Shown piece by piece: positions 54,686 through 63,766 of a DNA stretch of 64,000 nt. Where the stretch lies: positions 372,001 to 436,000 of the forward strand of contig NZ_CP022958.1 of NCBI RefSeq assembly GCF_006496635.1, given 5' to 3'. Source of the DNA: Azoarcus sp. DD4. Lineage in GTDB: Bacteria; Pseudomonadota; Gammaproteobacteria; Burkholderiales; Rhodocyclaceae. Position 1 is the first letter of the stretch, and every line of letters starts with the position of its first letter. Under the pieces are notes generated by a model. The model did not search any database. It saw only the letters and a list, made by a program, of their open reading frames with translations, and had not been told where the DNA came from. The position numbers and the translations under genes are program-made.

Positions 54686-55207
54686 TCAGTAGGGGGTGGC
54701 GGCCACTTCGGCACGCGGCAGTTCGACGAAATCGGTGAGGGTGCGCACACCGAACTGGAAGGCGGCGAGCGCCGAGGACACCGGCACCGCGGCGAAGGGC
54801 AGCTCCATCGACAGCCCGAACAGCGTGGAGAACTGGCTGCGTCCCTCTATCGCCATGTCGATGCCGTAGATGCACATGAAGGCGAAGAAGCCGACGCAGA
54901 GCAGGTCGATGACGAGCTTGAGGCCGCGCCGCACGGCGGCCGGCAAGAGGCCGGGGACCAGATCGAGGCCGACGTGCTCGCGCCACCAGGCGGCGCAGGA
55001 CACCGCCAGCAGCGCCGCCCATATCATCAGGTAGCGGGCGAGCTCCTCGGTCCAGCTCAGGCCGCCCTCGCTGAGGTAGCGGGCGCCCACGCCCAGCCAC
55101 ACCACCAGCACCATGGCGGCGACCAGGCCGGCGCAGATCCATTCGACCACGCGGTTTACCTGGCGGCCGATGCATTCGACGCGCTGTGCAAGCGCAGACA
55201 AGGCCAT
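54686..55207 (-). CDS. TRAP transporter small permease DctQ family
   Basis: A 173-aa protein with four membrane helices (VEWICAGLVAAMVLVVWLG; LSWTEELARYLMIWAALLA with the typical WTEE motif). It partners DctM. It is the first gene of the seven-gene operon. Confidence 0.88.
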   Translation of the reverse strand: MALSALAQRVECIGRQVNRVVEWICAGLVAAMVLVVWLGVGARYLSEGGLSWTEELARYLMIWAALLAVSCAAWWREHVGLDLVPGLLPAAVRRGLKLVIDLLCVGFFAFMCIYGIDMAIEGRSQFSTLFGLSMELPFAAVPVSSALAAFQFGVRTLTDFVELPRAEVAATPY

Positions 55208-55279
55208 GATGACTCCTGAATCTCGTGTAAGTGGATTGGGGGGCGCCGGTGCAGCGCTTCGAAATCACTCTAAAACACA

Positions 55280-55309
55280 AATTTCAGAATCGCAATAATG
55301 AAATTATTG
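55280..55309. promoter_or_regulatory. Overlapping palindromes before the TRAP-carbamoylase operon (possible RpiR operator)
   Basis: CAATAAT-GAA-ATTATTG (55293-55309) is a perfect palindrome; AATTTCA at 55280-55286 pairs with TGAAATT at 55299-55305 across 12 bp. TGAAA/TTTCA half sites are of the type bound by RpiR-family regulators. The site lies 73-102 bp before dctQ in an unusually AT-rich gap. Assignment is inferred. Confidence 0.45.
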
Positions 55310-55483
55310 TTCCTAAAACGGTGCATCGTGATGCTGCGCAGCACCATGATTGTGCGCTGCAAGATATTGAGAACAAAAAGAAAAACATGCTAGACGAAGG
55401 ATGTGCCGGCGGACGCACTGAAACGGCGCATCGCCGCCGGGCCGGCGCTGCGCAAGCGTGGGCGTTAAAAATAACTTGCTATT

Positions 55484-55499
55484 AAATAGTGCGCTATGT
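55484..55499. promoter_or_regulatory. OhrR operator upstream of ohrR
   Basis: AAATAGTGCGCTATGT lies 12 bp before the ohrR start codon and repeats AAATAGTGCGCTAT of the site before ohr exactly. The match of two sites flanking one MarR-type gene argues strongly for autoregulation. Confidence 0.7.
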
Positions 55500-55511
55500 A
55501 TATTGTGATCC

Positions 55512-55982
<471 letters not shown>

Positions 55983-56015
55983 GGCAGGGCAGATTGCTGT
56001 TGCAGTGCGATATAT

Positions 56016-56031
56016 AAATAGTGCGCTATTT
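56016..56031. promoter_or_regulatory. OhrR operator upstream of ohr
   Basis: AAATAG-TGCG-CTATTT is a perfect-armed palindrome 81 bp before the ohr start, sharing its left 14 bases with the site before ohrR. Confidence 0.72.
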
Positions 56032-56111
56032 AATAGCGTGTAATGTGGTCCGGACGAACCACTCAACAACGTCCTATGTGCAGTACCCAAGCTCAAACCA
56101 GGAGTATTCAA

Positions 56112-56540
56112 ATGGCTATCGAAAAAGTCCTCTACGTTGCCCATGCCAAAGCCACCGGTGGTCGTGACGGCCGTGCCGTGTCGTCCGACGGGGTGCTCGA
56201 CCTCAGGCTCACCACGCCGCGCGAACTCGGCGGTGCCGGCGGCGACGGCACCAATCCGGAACAGCTTTTCGCGGCGGGTTACTCGGCCTGCTTCATCGGT
56301 GCGCTGAAGTTCGTCGCCCACCGCGACAAGGTCGCGCTGCCGGCCGATGTGGCGATCAACGGCAGCGTCGGCATCGGCCCCATTCCCACCGGCTTCGCCA
56401 TCGAGGTGGACCTGGAAGTGTCGCTGCCGGGCATGGACCGCGACACCGCGCAGAAACTGGTGGATGCGGCCCACATCGTGTGCCCGTACTCCAATGCCAC
56501 GCGTGGCAACATCGACGTGCGCCTCAGTATCGTCGTCTGA
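56112..56540 (+). CDS. ohr: Ohr, organic hydroperoxide reductase
   Basis: A 142-aa OsmC-family thiol peroxidase. The two reactive cysteines are in GYSACFIGAL (about 60) and HIVCPYSNATRGN (about 124); NPEQLFAAGYSACF is the family signature. It reduces lipid and organic hydroperoxides with lipoylated proteins as electron donors. GGAGTATTCAA precedes the ATG. Confidence 0.95.
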   Translation: MAIEKVLYVAHAKATGGRDGRAVSSDGVLDLRLTTPRELGGAGGDGTNPEQLFAAGYSACFIGALKFVAHRDKVALPADVAINGSVGIGPIPTGFAIEVDLEVSLPGMDRDTAQKLVDAAHIVCPYSNATRGNIDVRLSIVV

Positions 56541-56560
56541 TACCGGCGGCGGCGCTTCGC

Positions 56561-57469
56561 TCAGGCGGAGCGCCGCCAGCACGCAATCAGCTTCGCGCCG
56601 AAGAGGTTGATCGCCAACCCGGCCATCAGCAGCAGGCCGCCGCCGAAATGCACCGGCTGCAGCGCTTCGCCATAGACCATCCAGCCGGCGGCAAGCCCGA
56701 CCACCGGCACCAGCAGCGAGAACGGCGCCACCTGGTTGGCCGGGTAGCGTGCCAGCAGCCGGCTCCAGATGCCGTAGCCGAGCAGGGTCGCGGCCCAGGC
56801 CAGATAGGCCACGGCTGCCGCCGAGCGCAGGCTGAATTGCGCCAGCGCGCTCGTGATCTGCGCCGGCCCCTCGATCAGCAGCGACAGCAGCAGGAAGGGC
56901 AGCGGCGGCACCAGGCTGGCCCACACCACCAGTGCCTGCATGTCGACCGGCCGGCCGCGGGCACTGTGTCCGATCTCCCGGGTGACGATGTTGCCGGCGG
57001 CCCACATCGTCGCCGCCAGCAGCGTGAGCAGGAAGCCGGCGAGCGGCATCGATACGCCGTGTGCCGAGCCGATCAACGCCAGCCCGCAGCCGGCAAGCAG
57101 CAGGCCCGCGACCTGCGGTGCCTGCCACCTTTCCCGCAGCCAGAACGCGGCGAACACCATGGTGAAGAAGGCCTGCGACTGCAGCACCAGCGAGGCCAGG
57201 CCGGACGGCATGCCGATGTGGATGGCGCTGAACAGGAAGGCGAACTGCCCCACCGAAATCGTCAGCCCGTAGGCGAGATAGAGCCGGAGCGGCAGCGCCG
57301 GGCGGCGGAACAGCAGCACCGCCGGGAAGGCCGCGGCGGTGAAGCGCAGGGCGCCCAGCAGCAGCGGCGGCACCTCGGCCACGCCCGCCTTGATGACGAC
57401 GAAGTTCGCCCCCCACACCAGGATCACCAGCAGGGCCAGCAGCAGGTCGCGCAGCGTCATCGTCGCCAT
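56561..57469 (-). CDS. EamA/DMT-family transporter
   Basis: A 302-aa protein with ten membrane helices in two EamA repeats (LILVWGANFVVIKAGVAEVP; WAATLLGYGIWSRLLARYPA), as in amino-acid and metabolite exporters of the YdcZ/RhaT/EamA group. Start placed at ATG 57469 (MATMTLRDLLL); a further in-frame GTG at 57511 would add a charged extension without membrane character. Substrate unknown. Confidence 0.85.
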   Translation of the reverse strand: MATMTLRDLLLALLVILVWGANFVVIKAGVAEVPPLLLGALRFTAAAFPAVLLFRRPALPLRLYLAYGLTISVGQFAFLFSAIHIGMPSGLASLVLQSQAFFTMVFAAFWLRERWQAPQVAGLLLAGCGLALIGSAHGVSMPLAGFLLTLLAATMWAAGNIVTREIGHSARGRPVDMQALVVWASLVPPLPFLLLSLLIEGPAQITSALAQFSLRSAAAVAYLAWAATLLGYGIWSRLLARYPANQVAPFSLLVPVVGLAAGWMVYGEALQPVHFGGGLLLMAGLAINLFGAKLIACWRRSA

Positions 57470-57631
57470 GTCCTCATGCGGGCGGGAGGGCCGCCCGTCG
57501 TGCGGCGACACTGTAGCAGCGGCCGGCGCCTACGATGCGATACACAGTCCGGGTATGCGTTGTGCCACAGTGCAAGGGTGGCGGCGGCTCGCGGGCGCGG
57601 GGCGGCGCCGACTTCCGCTACGGGTTGCATC

Positions 57632-58960
57632 ATGAAGAACATCAAATCCATCTACCTGGCCCTGCTGCTCGTCCTCACTGCCCTGTGGCTGGAGGCCGAA
57701 CCGACCCTGCTCGGCCTGCAGGGCTATTTTCCCTGGCGCGCGGCGATGGTGCGCTACACCGGCATTCTCGCCATCGGCGTCATGAGCCTGGGCATGATGC
57801 TGGCCGCGCGGCCTGCCTGGGTGGATGCCCGGCTGGGCGGGCTGGACAAGGGCTACCGCCTGCACAAGTGGCTGGGCATCACCGCGCTGGTGGTGGCCGT
57901 CATCCATTTTGTCTGGGCCAAGGGCACGAAATGGATGGTGGGCTGGGGCTGGTTGCAGCGGCCGGTGCGCGGGCCGCGGCCGGAGCAGACCGATCCGGTT
58001 CTCCGCTTCTTCGAGCAGCAGGCGCACCTGGCCGAGACCATCGGCGAATGGGCCTTCTACGCCGTAGTGGTGCTGATCGCGCTGGCGCTGATCAAGCGCT
58101 TTCCCTATCGCCACTTCTTCAAGACCCACCGCCTGATCCCCATCGCCTACCTGGCGCTGGTGTGGCATGCGGTGATCCTGATGAAGTTCGACTTCTGGCG
58201 CGAGCCGGTCGGCCCGGTGGTGGCGCTGCTGCTGGCCGGCGGCACCGTTGCCGCCTTCCTGTCGCTGTTCCGCCGTGTCGGCCACGGCCGCAAGGCGGTG
58301 GGCGAGATCGAGGAACTGGTGCGCCACCCGGACAACCGCGTGCTGCGCGTCGTCGTCCGGCTGCTCGGCCGCTGGCCGGGGCACGACGCCGGGCAGTTCG
58401 CCTTCGTCACCTTCGACCCGGCCGAAGGGCCGCATCCCTTCACCATCTCGTCGGCCTGGGCGGATGACGGCCGGCTGGTGTTCCTGATCAAGGGCCTGGG
58501 CGACTACACCGCCACCCTGCCGGACACGCTCAAGGTGGGCGATCCGGTGACGGTGGAAGGGCCTTATGGCCGCTTCGATTTCGCCGGCAGCAAGCCGCGC
58601 CAGGTGTGGGTGGCCGGCGGCATCGGCATCACGCCCTTCGTCGCCCGCCTGCAGGCGCTGGCCGGCCAGTCCGACGGCAAGCACGTCGATCTCTTCTACA
58701 GCACCGCCGCACCGGACGAGGGCTTCATCGGCCGCCTGCGCCAGCACGCCGAGCGCGCCGGCGTCGCACTGCACGTGCTGGTCAGCACCCGCGACGGCCG
58801 GCTCGACGCCGAGCGCATCCGCCACACGGTGCCCGACTGGCGCAGCGCCGACGTCTGGTTCTGCGGCCCGGCCGCCTTCGGCGACGCGCTGCGGCGCGAC
58901 TTCACCGGCGGCGGTCTGGCGCAGGCGGACTTCCACCAGGAACTGTTCGAGATGCGCTGA
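57632..58960 (+). CDS. Ferric-reductase-like transmembrane flavoprotein
   Basis: A 442-aa protein. About six membrane helices with haem-ligand histidines (LHKWLGITALVVAVIHF; KTHRLIPIAYLALVWHAV) form a ferric-reductase/NOX-type cytochrome b domain (about 1-215). A cytosolic ferredoxin-NADP reductase-like module follows, with FAD motif HPFTISSAW and NAD motif GGIGITPF. It should move electrons from NAD(P)H across the membrane to iron or oxygen. The start at ATG 57632 is preceded by a weak ribosome-binding site. Confidence 0.87.
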   Translation: MKNIKSIYLALLLVLTALWLEAEPTLLGLQGYFPWRAAMVRYTGILAIGVMSLGMMLAARPAWVDARLGGLDKGYRLHKWLGITALVVAVIHFVWAKGTKWMVGWGWLQRPVRGPRPEQTDPVLRFFEQQAHLAETIGEWAFYAVVVLIALALIKRFPYRHFFKTHRLIPIAYLALVWHAVILMKFDFWREPVGPVVALLLAGGTVAAFLSLFRRVGHGRKAVGEIEELVRHPDNRVLRVVVRLLGRWPGHDAGQFAFVTFDPAEGPHPFTISSAWADDGRLVFLIKGLGDYTATLPDTLKVGDPVTVEGPYGRFDFAGSKPRQVWVAGGIGITPFVARLQALAGQSDGKHVDLFYSTAAPDEGFIGRLRQHAERAGVALHVLVSTRDGRLDAERIRHTVPDWRSADVWFCGPAAFGDALRRDFTGGGLAQADFHQELFEMR

Positions 58961-58976
58961 ACGGGGATGTCGGTCC

Positions 58977-59282
58977 TCAGTAGGGCACCGGGTAGTGGTA
59001 GTAGCGCCGATTGAGGTAGTGCGTCACCTCGCGGATATCGTCCTCGTTCCAGCCTAGCCCGCCGGTCTCCTGCCAACGCACGACTTCCGTGCGCAGGCCG
59101 GGCCAGTCGGCGGCGAGCTTTTTGGCACGCCAGTGCGGCTGGGCGTCGTGGCAGGCGATGCAGTGGGTGGCGTAGAGCAGTTCGCCGCGGGTGGGATCGC
59201 GCAGCGCGGGCGTGCCGGGTTCGCCGGCGGCGATGGCCGGGCAGGCGAGCGCCAGCAGGGCGATCAGGGTTGAGGTCTTCAT
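58977..59282 (-). CDS. Small monohaem cytochrome c
   Basis: A 101-aa periplasmic cytochrome with Sec signal peptide (to about residue 19) and a single haem site CIACH (about 41-45). A distal Met is not evident (the C-terminal half reads WNEDDIREVTHYLNRRYYHYPVPY), so the second axial ligand may be His or Tyr-region. It is convergent with the ferric-reductase-like gene, 16 bp apart. Confidence 0.85.
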   Translation of the reverse strand: MKTSTLIALLALACPAIAAGEPGTPALRDPTRGELLYATHCIACHDAQPHWRAKKLAADWPGLRTEVVRWQETGGLGWNEDDIREVTHYLNRRYYHYPVPY

Positions 59283-59333
59283 GACGATCTCCTGGCGAAG
59301 CCGGCTGGTGATGGAAGCAGTCCGCCGGCGGGT

Positions 59334-59870
59334 TCAGCGCATCCGCGACGGCAGGCGGATGGTGTTGCCCGCCACCATGAAGCGGCCATAGCCGCGGTGG
59401 TGCAGGGTCTGCTGGCCGCGGCGCGCCGGGTCCATCCAGGCCTTGAGCACTTCGAGCACGAAGAAGCCGTAACGCGCCACCAGCGTGGTATCCGCCACCC
59501 GGCATTCGAGGTTGGCCTGGCATTCGGCGATCAGCGGTGCGGTCACGATGGCGGCGGGGCGCGGGGTGAGGCCGAAAGTGGCGAACTTGTCGGTGTCGCG
59601 CCCCGACCGGTTGCCACAGCCGACCACCGCGTCGGCCAGGTCCACGGTGGGGATGGCGATCACGCATTCGCCGCTGGCGACGAGGTTGGCGTGGCTGTAG
59701 TCGCGGTCGCTGAGCACGACGCCGACCAGCGGCGGTTCGAATTCCAGCATCGTGTGCCACGACAGGGTCATGACGTTGGGAACGCCGCCGCGGCTGGTGG
59801 CGAGCAGCACCACCGGGCCGGGTTCGAGCAGGCCGTAAACCCTGGAAAGCGGGAAGCTGCGTTTCGCCAT
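59334..59870 (-). CDS. Flavin reductase family protein
   Basis: A 178-aa split-barrel FMN-binding protein (GPVVLLATSRGGVPNVMTLSW; VLSDRDYSHANL; ECVIAIPTVDLADAVVGCGN). This is the flavin-reductase-like/DIM6-NTAB family. Start is the ATG at 59870 with GGAC upstream. It may supply reduced flavin to an oxygenase; none is adjacent. Confidence 0.87.
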   Translation of the reverse strand: MAKRSFPLSRVYGLLEPGPVVLLATSRGGVPNVMTLSWHTMLEFEPPLVGVVLSDRDYSHANLVASGECVIAIPTVDLADAVVGCGNRSGRDTDKFATFGLTPRPAAIVTAPLIAECQANLECRVADTTLVARYGFFVLEVLKAWMDPARRGQQTLHHRGYGRFMVAGNTIRLPSRMR

Positions 59871-60031
59871 GGTCCTTCTCCCCACGCGCCGCCGATGGTG
59901 TCGGGCGCATGCCACCATGATCGCGCATCCGCCGGCCGAAAGCACGGTGGCGCAACGCGCCGGCCGGTGAGCGGCGCTGCTATGCTGCCGACCGTTCCGC
60001 ATCGACGCCCTTACACTGCCCCGCCTGCCGC

Positions 60032-60835
60032 ATGATCGTCGCCGCCACGCCTGCCGACTACGCCGACCGTCCGCTTTATGCGCCGATCGCGCCGATGCTG
60101 AGGCGATTCCCCGACGGCTTGCCGGATCTGGCCACGCTGCAGCGGCTGCTCGAGGCGAGCGCGCCGCAGGCCGTCAGCGGCGGCGGTCGGCCGGTTCGCT
60201 TCGTGCCGCCCGACGATGCGCTGCCCGCCTACGAGGCGCGCATCCATGCCAGCGGCGAGGTGCCCACCCGTGCCGGCGATTGGCACGACTTCTTCAATGC
60301 GCTCGCCTGGTGCGTGTGGCCGCTGGCGAAATCGGCCTGCAATGCGCTGCACGTGCGCGAACTCGCTGCGCGCGAGGCGGCCGGGCTGCCGGGGCGCGGC
60401 TCGCGGCGGGACGCGCTGACCCAGTTCGATGAATGCGGCATCGTGGTGGTGACGACCGACGCGGAGATCCCCGCGCTGCTCGCGGCCCATGCCTGGGAGG
60501 CGGTGTTCTGGCAGCGGCGCGCCGCGCTGCGCGAGACGACACGGTTCCTCGTCTTCGGCCACGGCAGCTGGGACCAGTTGCGCCAGCCCTTCTTCGGCCT
60601 CTGTGCCAAGGCCATCCACCGCGTGGTCGATCCGGCCTGGCTGCGGCTACCGGCGGCCGAGCGCCAGACGGAAACCGATGCCTGGCTGGCGGCGCAGCTT
60701 GCCGCCACCTTGCCGACGCTCACGCCGCGTGCGTTCTCGCCGCTGCCGCTGCTCGGCATTCCGGGCGTGACGCCGGACAGCGAGCAGGCCGACTACTACC
60801 GCGACACCCGCCAGTTCCGCCCGCGCCGGGCCTGA
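60032..60835 (+). CDS. DUF3025 domain-containing protein
   Basis: A 267-aa protein conserved in beta- and gammaproteobacteria under DUF3025; motifs DWHDFFNALAWCVWPLAK and QFDECGIVVVT are typical. No signal peptide. Function unknown. It stands alone, convergent with the pseudogene fragment at 60846. Confidence 0.85.
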   Translation: MIVAATPADYADRPLYAPIAPMLRRFPDGLPDLATLQRLLEASAPQAVSGGGRPVRFVPPDDALPAYEARIHASGEVPTRAGDWHDFFNALAWCVWPLAKSACNALHVRELAAREAAGLPGRGSRRDALTQFDECGIVVVTTDAEIPALLAAHAWEAVFWQRRAALRETTRFLVFGHGSWDQLRQPFFGLCAKAIHRVVDPAWLRLPAAERQTETDAWLAAQLAATLPTLTPRAFSPLPLLGIPGVTPDSEQADYYRDTRQFRPRRA

Positions 60836-60845
60836 GCGGGCCGCC

Positions 60846-60945
60846 TCAGCCGGTGCGCTTGCGCAGCCGCCGGTAGAGCGTGGCACGGCTGATGCCCAGC
60901 ATCTGTGCGGCGAGGCGCACGTCGCCGTTGGCGGCCTGCGTGTGC
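60846..60945 (-). pseudogene. C-terminal fragment of a Fis-type (AcoR-like) sigma-54 activator
   Basis: The frame NGDVRLAAQMLGISRATLYR followed by RLRKRTG and stop is the helix-turn-helix end of an AcoR-family sigma-54-dependent regulator. No AAA+ domain is present upstream; the DNA before it encodes the start of an unrelated exported protein in a different frame. It is therefore a deletion remnant. Confidence 0.6.
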
Positions 60946-61104
60946 CATCGCGATGCCGGCCAGCAGCGCGGCGTAGTTGCCGGGATCGGTGGCGATTTCC
61001 GCCGCCCGTGTGCCGGCGGCGCAAAGGCCGAGGCTGGCGAGCAGGGCGGTGGCGAAGGGTTTGAGGCGGGTACAGCCGAAAGCGCATCGGGTTTGCCTGT
61101 GCAT
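60946..61104 (-). pseudogene. N-terminal fragment of a phenol-degradation-type outer-membrane protein (SphA-like)
   Basis: An ATG at 61104 with a GAGGAGA ribosome-binding site opens a signal peptide (ATALLASLGLCAAGTRAAE) followed by IATDPGNYAALLAGI, which resembles the conserved start of SphA/meta-pathway phenol degradation porin-like proteins. About 50 codons in, the frame runs into the AcoR-type fragment and loses similarity. This is a truncated gene whose promoter and start remain. Confidence 0.5.
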
Positions 61105-61333
61105 GGATGGAATCTCCTCGTCTTGTTCTGGGGGTACGGGTGGCCGTCTTTGCGGTCCCGTGACATCCATGGCAAGGAGCGTTCCTGCTTTCAGGCGAGG
61201 CGCTGGCGTAAAGCTTGTTACATGAAAACAATGATTTGCGGTCGATGCACGTGGCGCTGGCAATGCGCCACCCTGCTGAAGCTTGAGACGGGCAGTCTCA
61301 GTCCGAAACTAAGCCCGAGACTGCCCGCGGCGC

Positions 61334-61945
61334 TCAGGACTGCGGCACATCGGGCGATGGTGTGTCGCGTGCCGCTTCGGTGCCGGTGATGGAGGTCGCC
61401 ACCGCCTGCAGGATCTCTTCGGACAAGGCTTCGTCGTCCACCGCGCGCGCCAGCACCAGCGCGCCCACCATGCCGGAGAAGGCGGCGAGCGCCTTCTGCC
61501 GCTTCGCGGCCTTGGAGCGGCCGGGCAGCAGCCGGCTGAACACCTCGATCAGCGGGCGCAGGCCAGCGGTCATCGCCTGCCGCACCGCCGGCGTGTGGCG
61601 CTGGGCTTCGGCGCCGAGCGCGGCGAAGGCGCAGCCGCGCCCCGGGTGGTCGCGGTGGGCCGGCGACAGGTACCTGGCCAGGATGGTGGGCAGGCCGTCG
61701 TCGCCGGCGGTCTCGATGCGCTTCTGCCAGTAGGCCAGCGAATCCGCCAGCGCGCGCGCGCTGGCCTCGGCCATGAGGTCGTCCTTGGAGCCGAAGTGGC
61801 CGTAGAAGGCGCCGTGGGTCAGTCCCGCTTCCTTCATCAGGTCGGCCACGCCGATGCCGTCGAAGCCGTGCTCGCGAAACAGCCGCGCGGCCGTCTGCAC
61901 CACCCGTTCGCGGTTCTCCGCCGCCTGTTCCCTGCTGACTCGCAT
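61334..61945 (-). CDS. TetR/AcrR-family transcriptional regulator
   Basis: A 203-aa TetR regulator; HTH at about 10-58 (RVVQTAARLFREHGFDGIGV; GLTHGAFYGHFGSKDDLM). The ATG at 61945 has a strong GGAGGACGG site; an upstream ATG at 61975 is in frame but less well placed. The C-terminal domain with GRGCAFAALGAEAQRH is of the type found near efflux or oxidoreductase genes. It is divergent from a solute-binding protein gene, with a palindrome between them. Confidence 0.9.
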   Translation of the reverse strand: MRVSREQAAENRERVVQTAARLFREHGFDGIGVADLMKEAGLTHGAFYGHFGSKDDLMAEASARALADSLAYWQKRIETAGDDGLPTILARYLSPAHRDHPGRGCAFAALGAEAQRHTPAVRQAMTAGLRPLIEVFSRLLPGRSKAAKRQKALAAFSGMVGALVLARAVDDEALSEEILQAVATSITGTEAARDTPSPDVPQS

Positions 61946-61995
61946 GTCCGTCCTCCGCTTTGTGCCCGCTCTCATTATAGAGGATGGTCGTAATC

Positions 61996-62011
61996 AAATT
62001 GGAGGCAATTT
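61996..62011. promoter_or_regulatory. Palindrome between the TetR gene and the solute-binding protein gene
   Basis: AAATTG and CAATTT arms around GAGG, a 16-bp palindrome 50 bp upstream of the TetR start. Size and position fit an autoregulatory TetR operator. Confidence 0.5.
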
Positions 62012-62133
62012 CGGCTCGGCGCGATGGCGGTCCGTATTGTGGACATCCGCAATTGCCGGGCGGTGACGGGGCGCCGAACAATGGGCCGCTCTCCCCCCGC
62101 ACGCGTAGCGTGCCAGTCCAGGACGATACGCCC

Positions 62134-63267
62134 ATGCCCACGCTGTTCCGCCGATTCCGCCTTCTCGCCAGCGTGCTGGCGGTCCTTGTCCCGCTTGGGG
62201 CCGCCGCGCAGGGGCGCGAGCTGGTGGTCGGCCAGGTGGCGCCGTTTTCCGGTTCGCAGGCGGTGACGGGCAAGGCCATCCACGCCGGCATCAAGCTCTA
62301 CCTCGACCAGGCCAACGCGCAGGGCGGGGTCAAGGGCGCGCGCATCCGCCTTGCCACCCGCGATGACGCGCAGAAGCCCGAGCAGACGGTGGCGCTGGTG
62401 CGCGAGCTGATCCAGCAGGAAGCGCCGGTGGCGCTGATCGGCACCGTCGGCACCACCAACGTCGATGCGCTGATCGCCGACGGCGTGCTGCAGCGCGCCG
62501 GCCTGCCGCTGGTGGGCGCGGTGTCCGGCGCGTCGAGCGCAATCGCCGGGCGCAACGTGTTCGTCACCAAGGCCAGCTACCACGACGAGGTCAATCGCCT
62601 GTTCAAGAGCCTGGCCGGGCTGGGCATGACGCGGGTGGGCCTGGTGTTCCAGGACGACGCGCTCGGCCGGGACGTCATCGTCGGAGCCGACGCGGCGGCG
62701 CCGCGCAACGGCATCAGCCTGATCGCACGGGCCGGCTACGAGCGCAATACGATCAAGGTGGAGCAGGCGGTGGAGGCGATGATCAAGGCCAATCCGCAGG
62801 TCGTCTTCCTCGGCGCTACCACCGCGGCGGCGATCGAGTTCGTGCGCCAGTACCGCGCCCGCGGCGGCGACGCCACGCTGTACGGGCTGTCCATCATCGA
62901 CACCCGCCAGCTGCTCGCCCAGCTCGGCCCCGCCGGCGCGCGCGGCTTTGCCTTCTCGGTGGTGCTGCCGCTGGAAAGCCAGCAGACCATAGAGGTGAAC
63001 CGCGAATACCTGCGCCTGCGCGAGCAGAGCAAGGATCCCGACCTGTCCGGCCGCTCCATCGAAGGCTTCATCGCCGCCAAGGCCCTGGTGCACGCGCTGC
63101 GCAACGCCGAGGGCACGCCGACCGGCGGCGCGGTGCTGAAGAGCCTGCAGGCGATGCGCAAGGTCGATCTCGGCGGCTACACGCTGGACTTCGGCCAGCC
63201 CGGCCGGCCGGGGTCGAGCTACGTCGATTTCGCCATGCTGGGCGATGGCGGCAAGGTGGTGCACTAA
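62134..63267 (+). CDS. Orphan ABC solute-binding protein, LivK/HAAT family
   Basis: A 377-aa type I periplasmic-binding protein with signal peptide (cleavage near LGAAAQG, about 26) and ELVVGQVAPFSGSQAVTGK. No permease or ATPase genes are adjacent; the next genes are acetyltransferases. It may feed a transporter encoded elsewhere or act as a sensor. Start is the ATG at 62134; the ribosome-binding site is weak. Confidence 0.85.
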   Translation: MPTLFRRFRLLASVLAVLVPLGAAAQGRELVVGQVAPFSGSQAVTGKAIHAGIKLYLDQANAQGGVKGARIRLATRDDAQKPEQTVALVRELIQQEAPVALIGTVGTTNVDALIADGVLQRAGLPLVGAVSGASSAIAGRNVFVTKASYHDEVNRLFKSLAGLGMTRVGLVFQDDALGRDVIVGADAAAPRNGISLIARAGYERNTIKVEQAVEAMIKANPQVVFLGATTAAAIEFVRQYRARGGDATLYGLSIIDTRQLLAQLGPAGARGFAFSVVLPLESQQTIEVNREYLRLREQSKDPDLSGRSIEGFIAAKALVHALRNAEGTPTGGAVLKSLQAMRKVDLGGYTLDFGQPGRPGSSYVDFAMLGDGGKVVH

Positions 63268-63292
63268 GCCTTGCGCCCCGCGGCGGCGTCTT

Positions 63293-63766
63293 TCAGCCGG
63301 CCGCCAGCACCCGCCGCATCCGCGCATTGCGCAGCCGCTCGCCGCGCACCGTCACCACCTGTTCGCTCACGATCGTGAAGCCGTGGCGGCGGAAGAAGGG
63401 CTGGGCTGTCAGGCTGACGTCGGCATACAGCTGCGCCAGGCCGAGCGTGCCCGCATGCTGCTCGATGGCCCGCATCAGCGCGGCGCCTACACCGCGGCCG
63501 GCGGCGAAGCCCGCCACGAAGAACTGGTCGATGTAGCCGTCGGCCTGCACATCGGCATAGCCGGCGATGCGGCCGTCCAGCTCCGCCACCCAGGGCGCGT
63601 TGCGTGCGATGCGCGTCTCCCACGCCGCACCCGGATACACCGCCGGTGCCCAGGCGTCGATCTGCGCCGGCGAGTAGTCTGCGCTGGCCGTTTCCCGCAC
63701 CGAGGACTGGAACACCGCCCACAGCGCGCGGGCTTCGCCTTCGGCCAGCGGCCGGATCCGGATCAT
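63293..63766 (-). CDS. GNAT-family N-acetyltransferase
   Basis: A 157-aa GNAT protein. The acetyl-CoA loop is in FAAGRGVGAALMRAIEQHA (about 88-106), followed by YADVSLTAQPFFRRHGF, the usual beta5-alpha4 segment. Starts MIRIRPLAEGEARAL at 63766, overlapping the stop of the upstream GNAT gene by 4 bp. Substrate unknown. Confidence 0.87.
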   Translation of the reverse strand: MIRIRPLAEGEARALWAVFQSSVRETASADYSPAQIDAWAPAVYPGAAWETRIARNAPWVAELDGRIAGYADVQADGYIDQFFVAGFAAGRGVGAALMRAIEQHAGTLGLAQLYADVSLTAQPFFRRHGFTIVSEQVVTVRGERLRNARMRRVLAAG

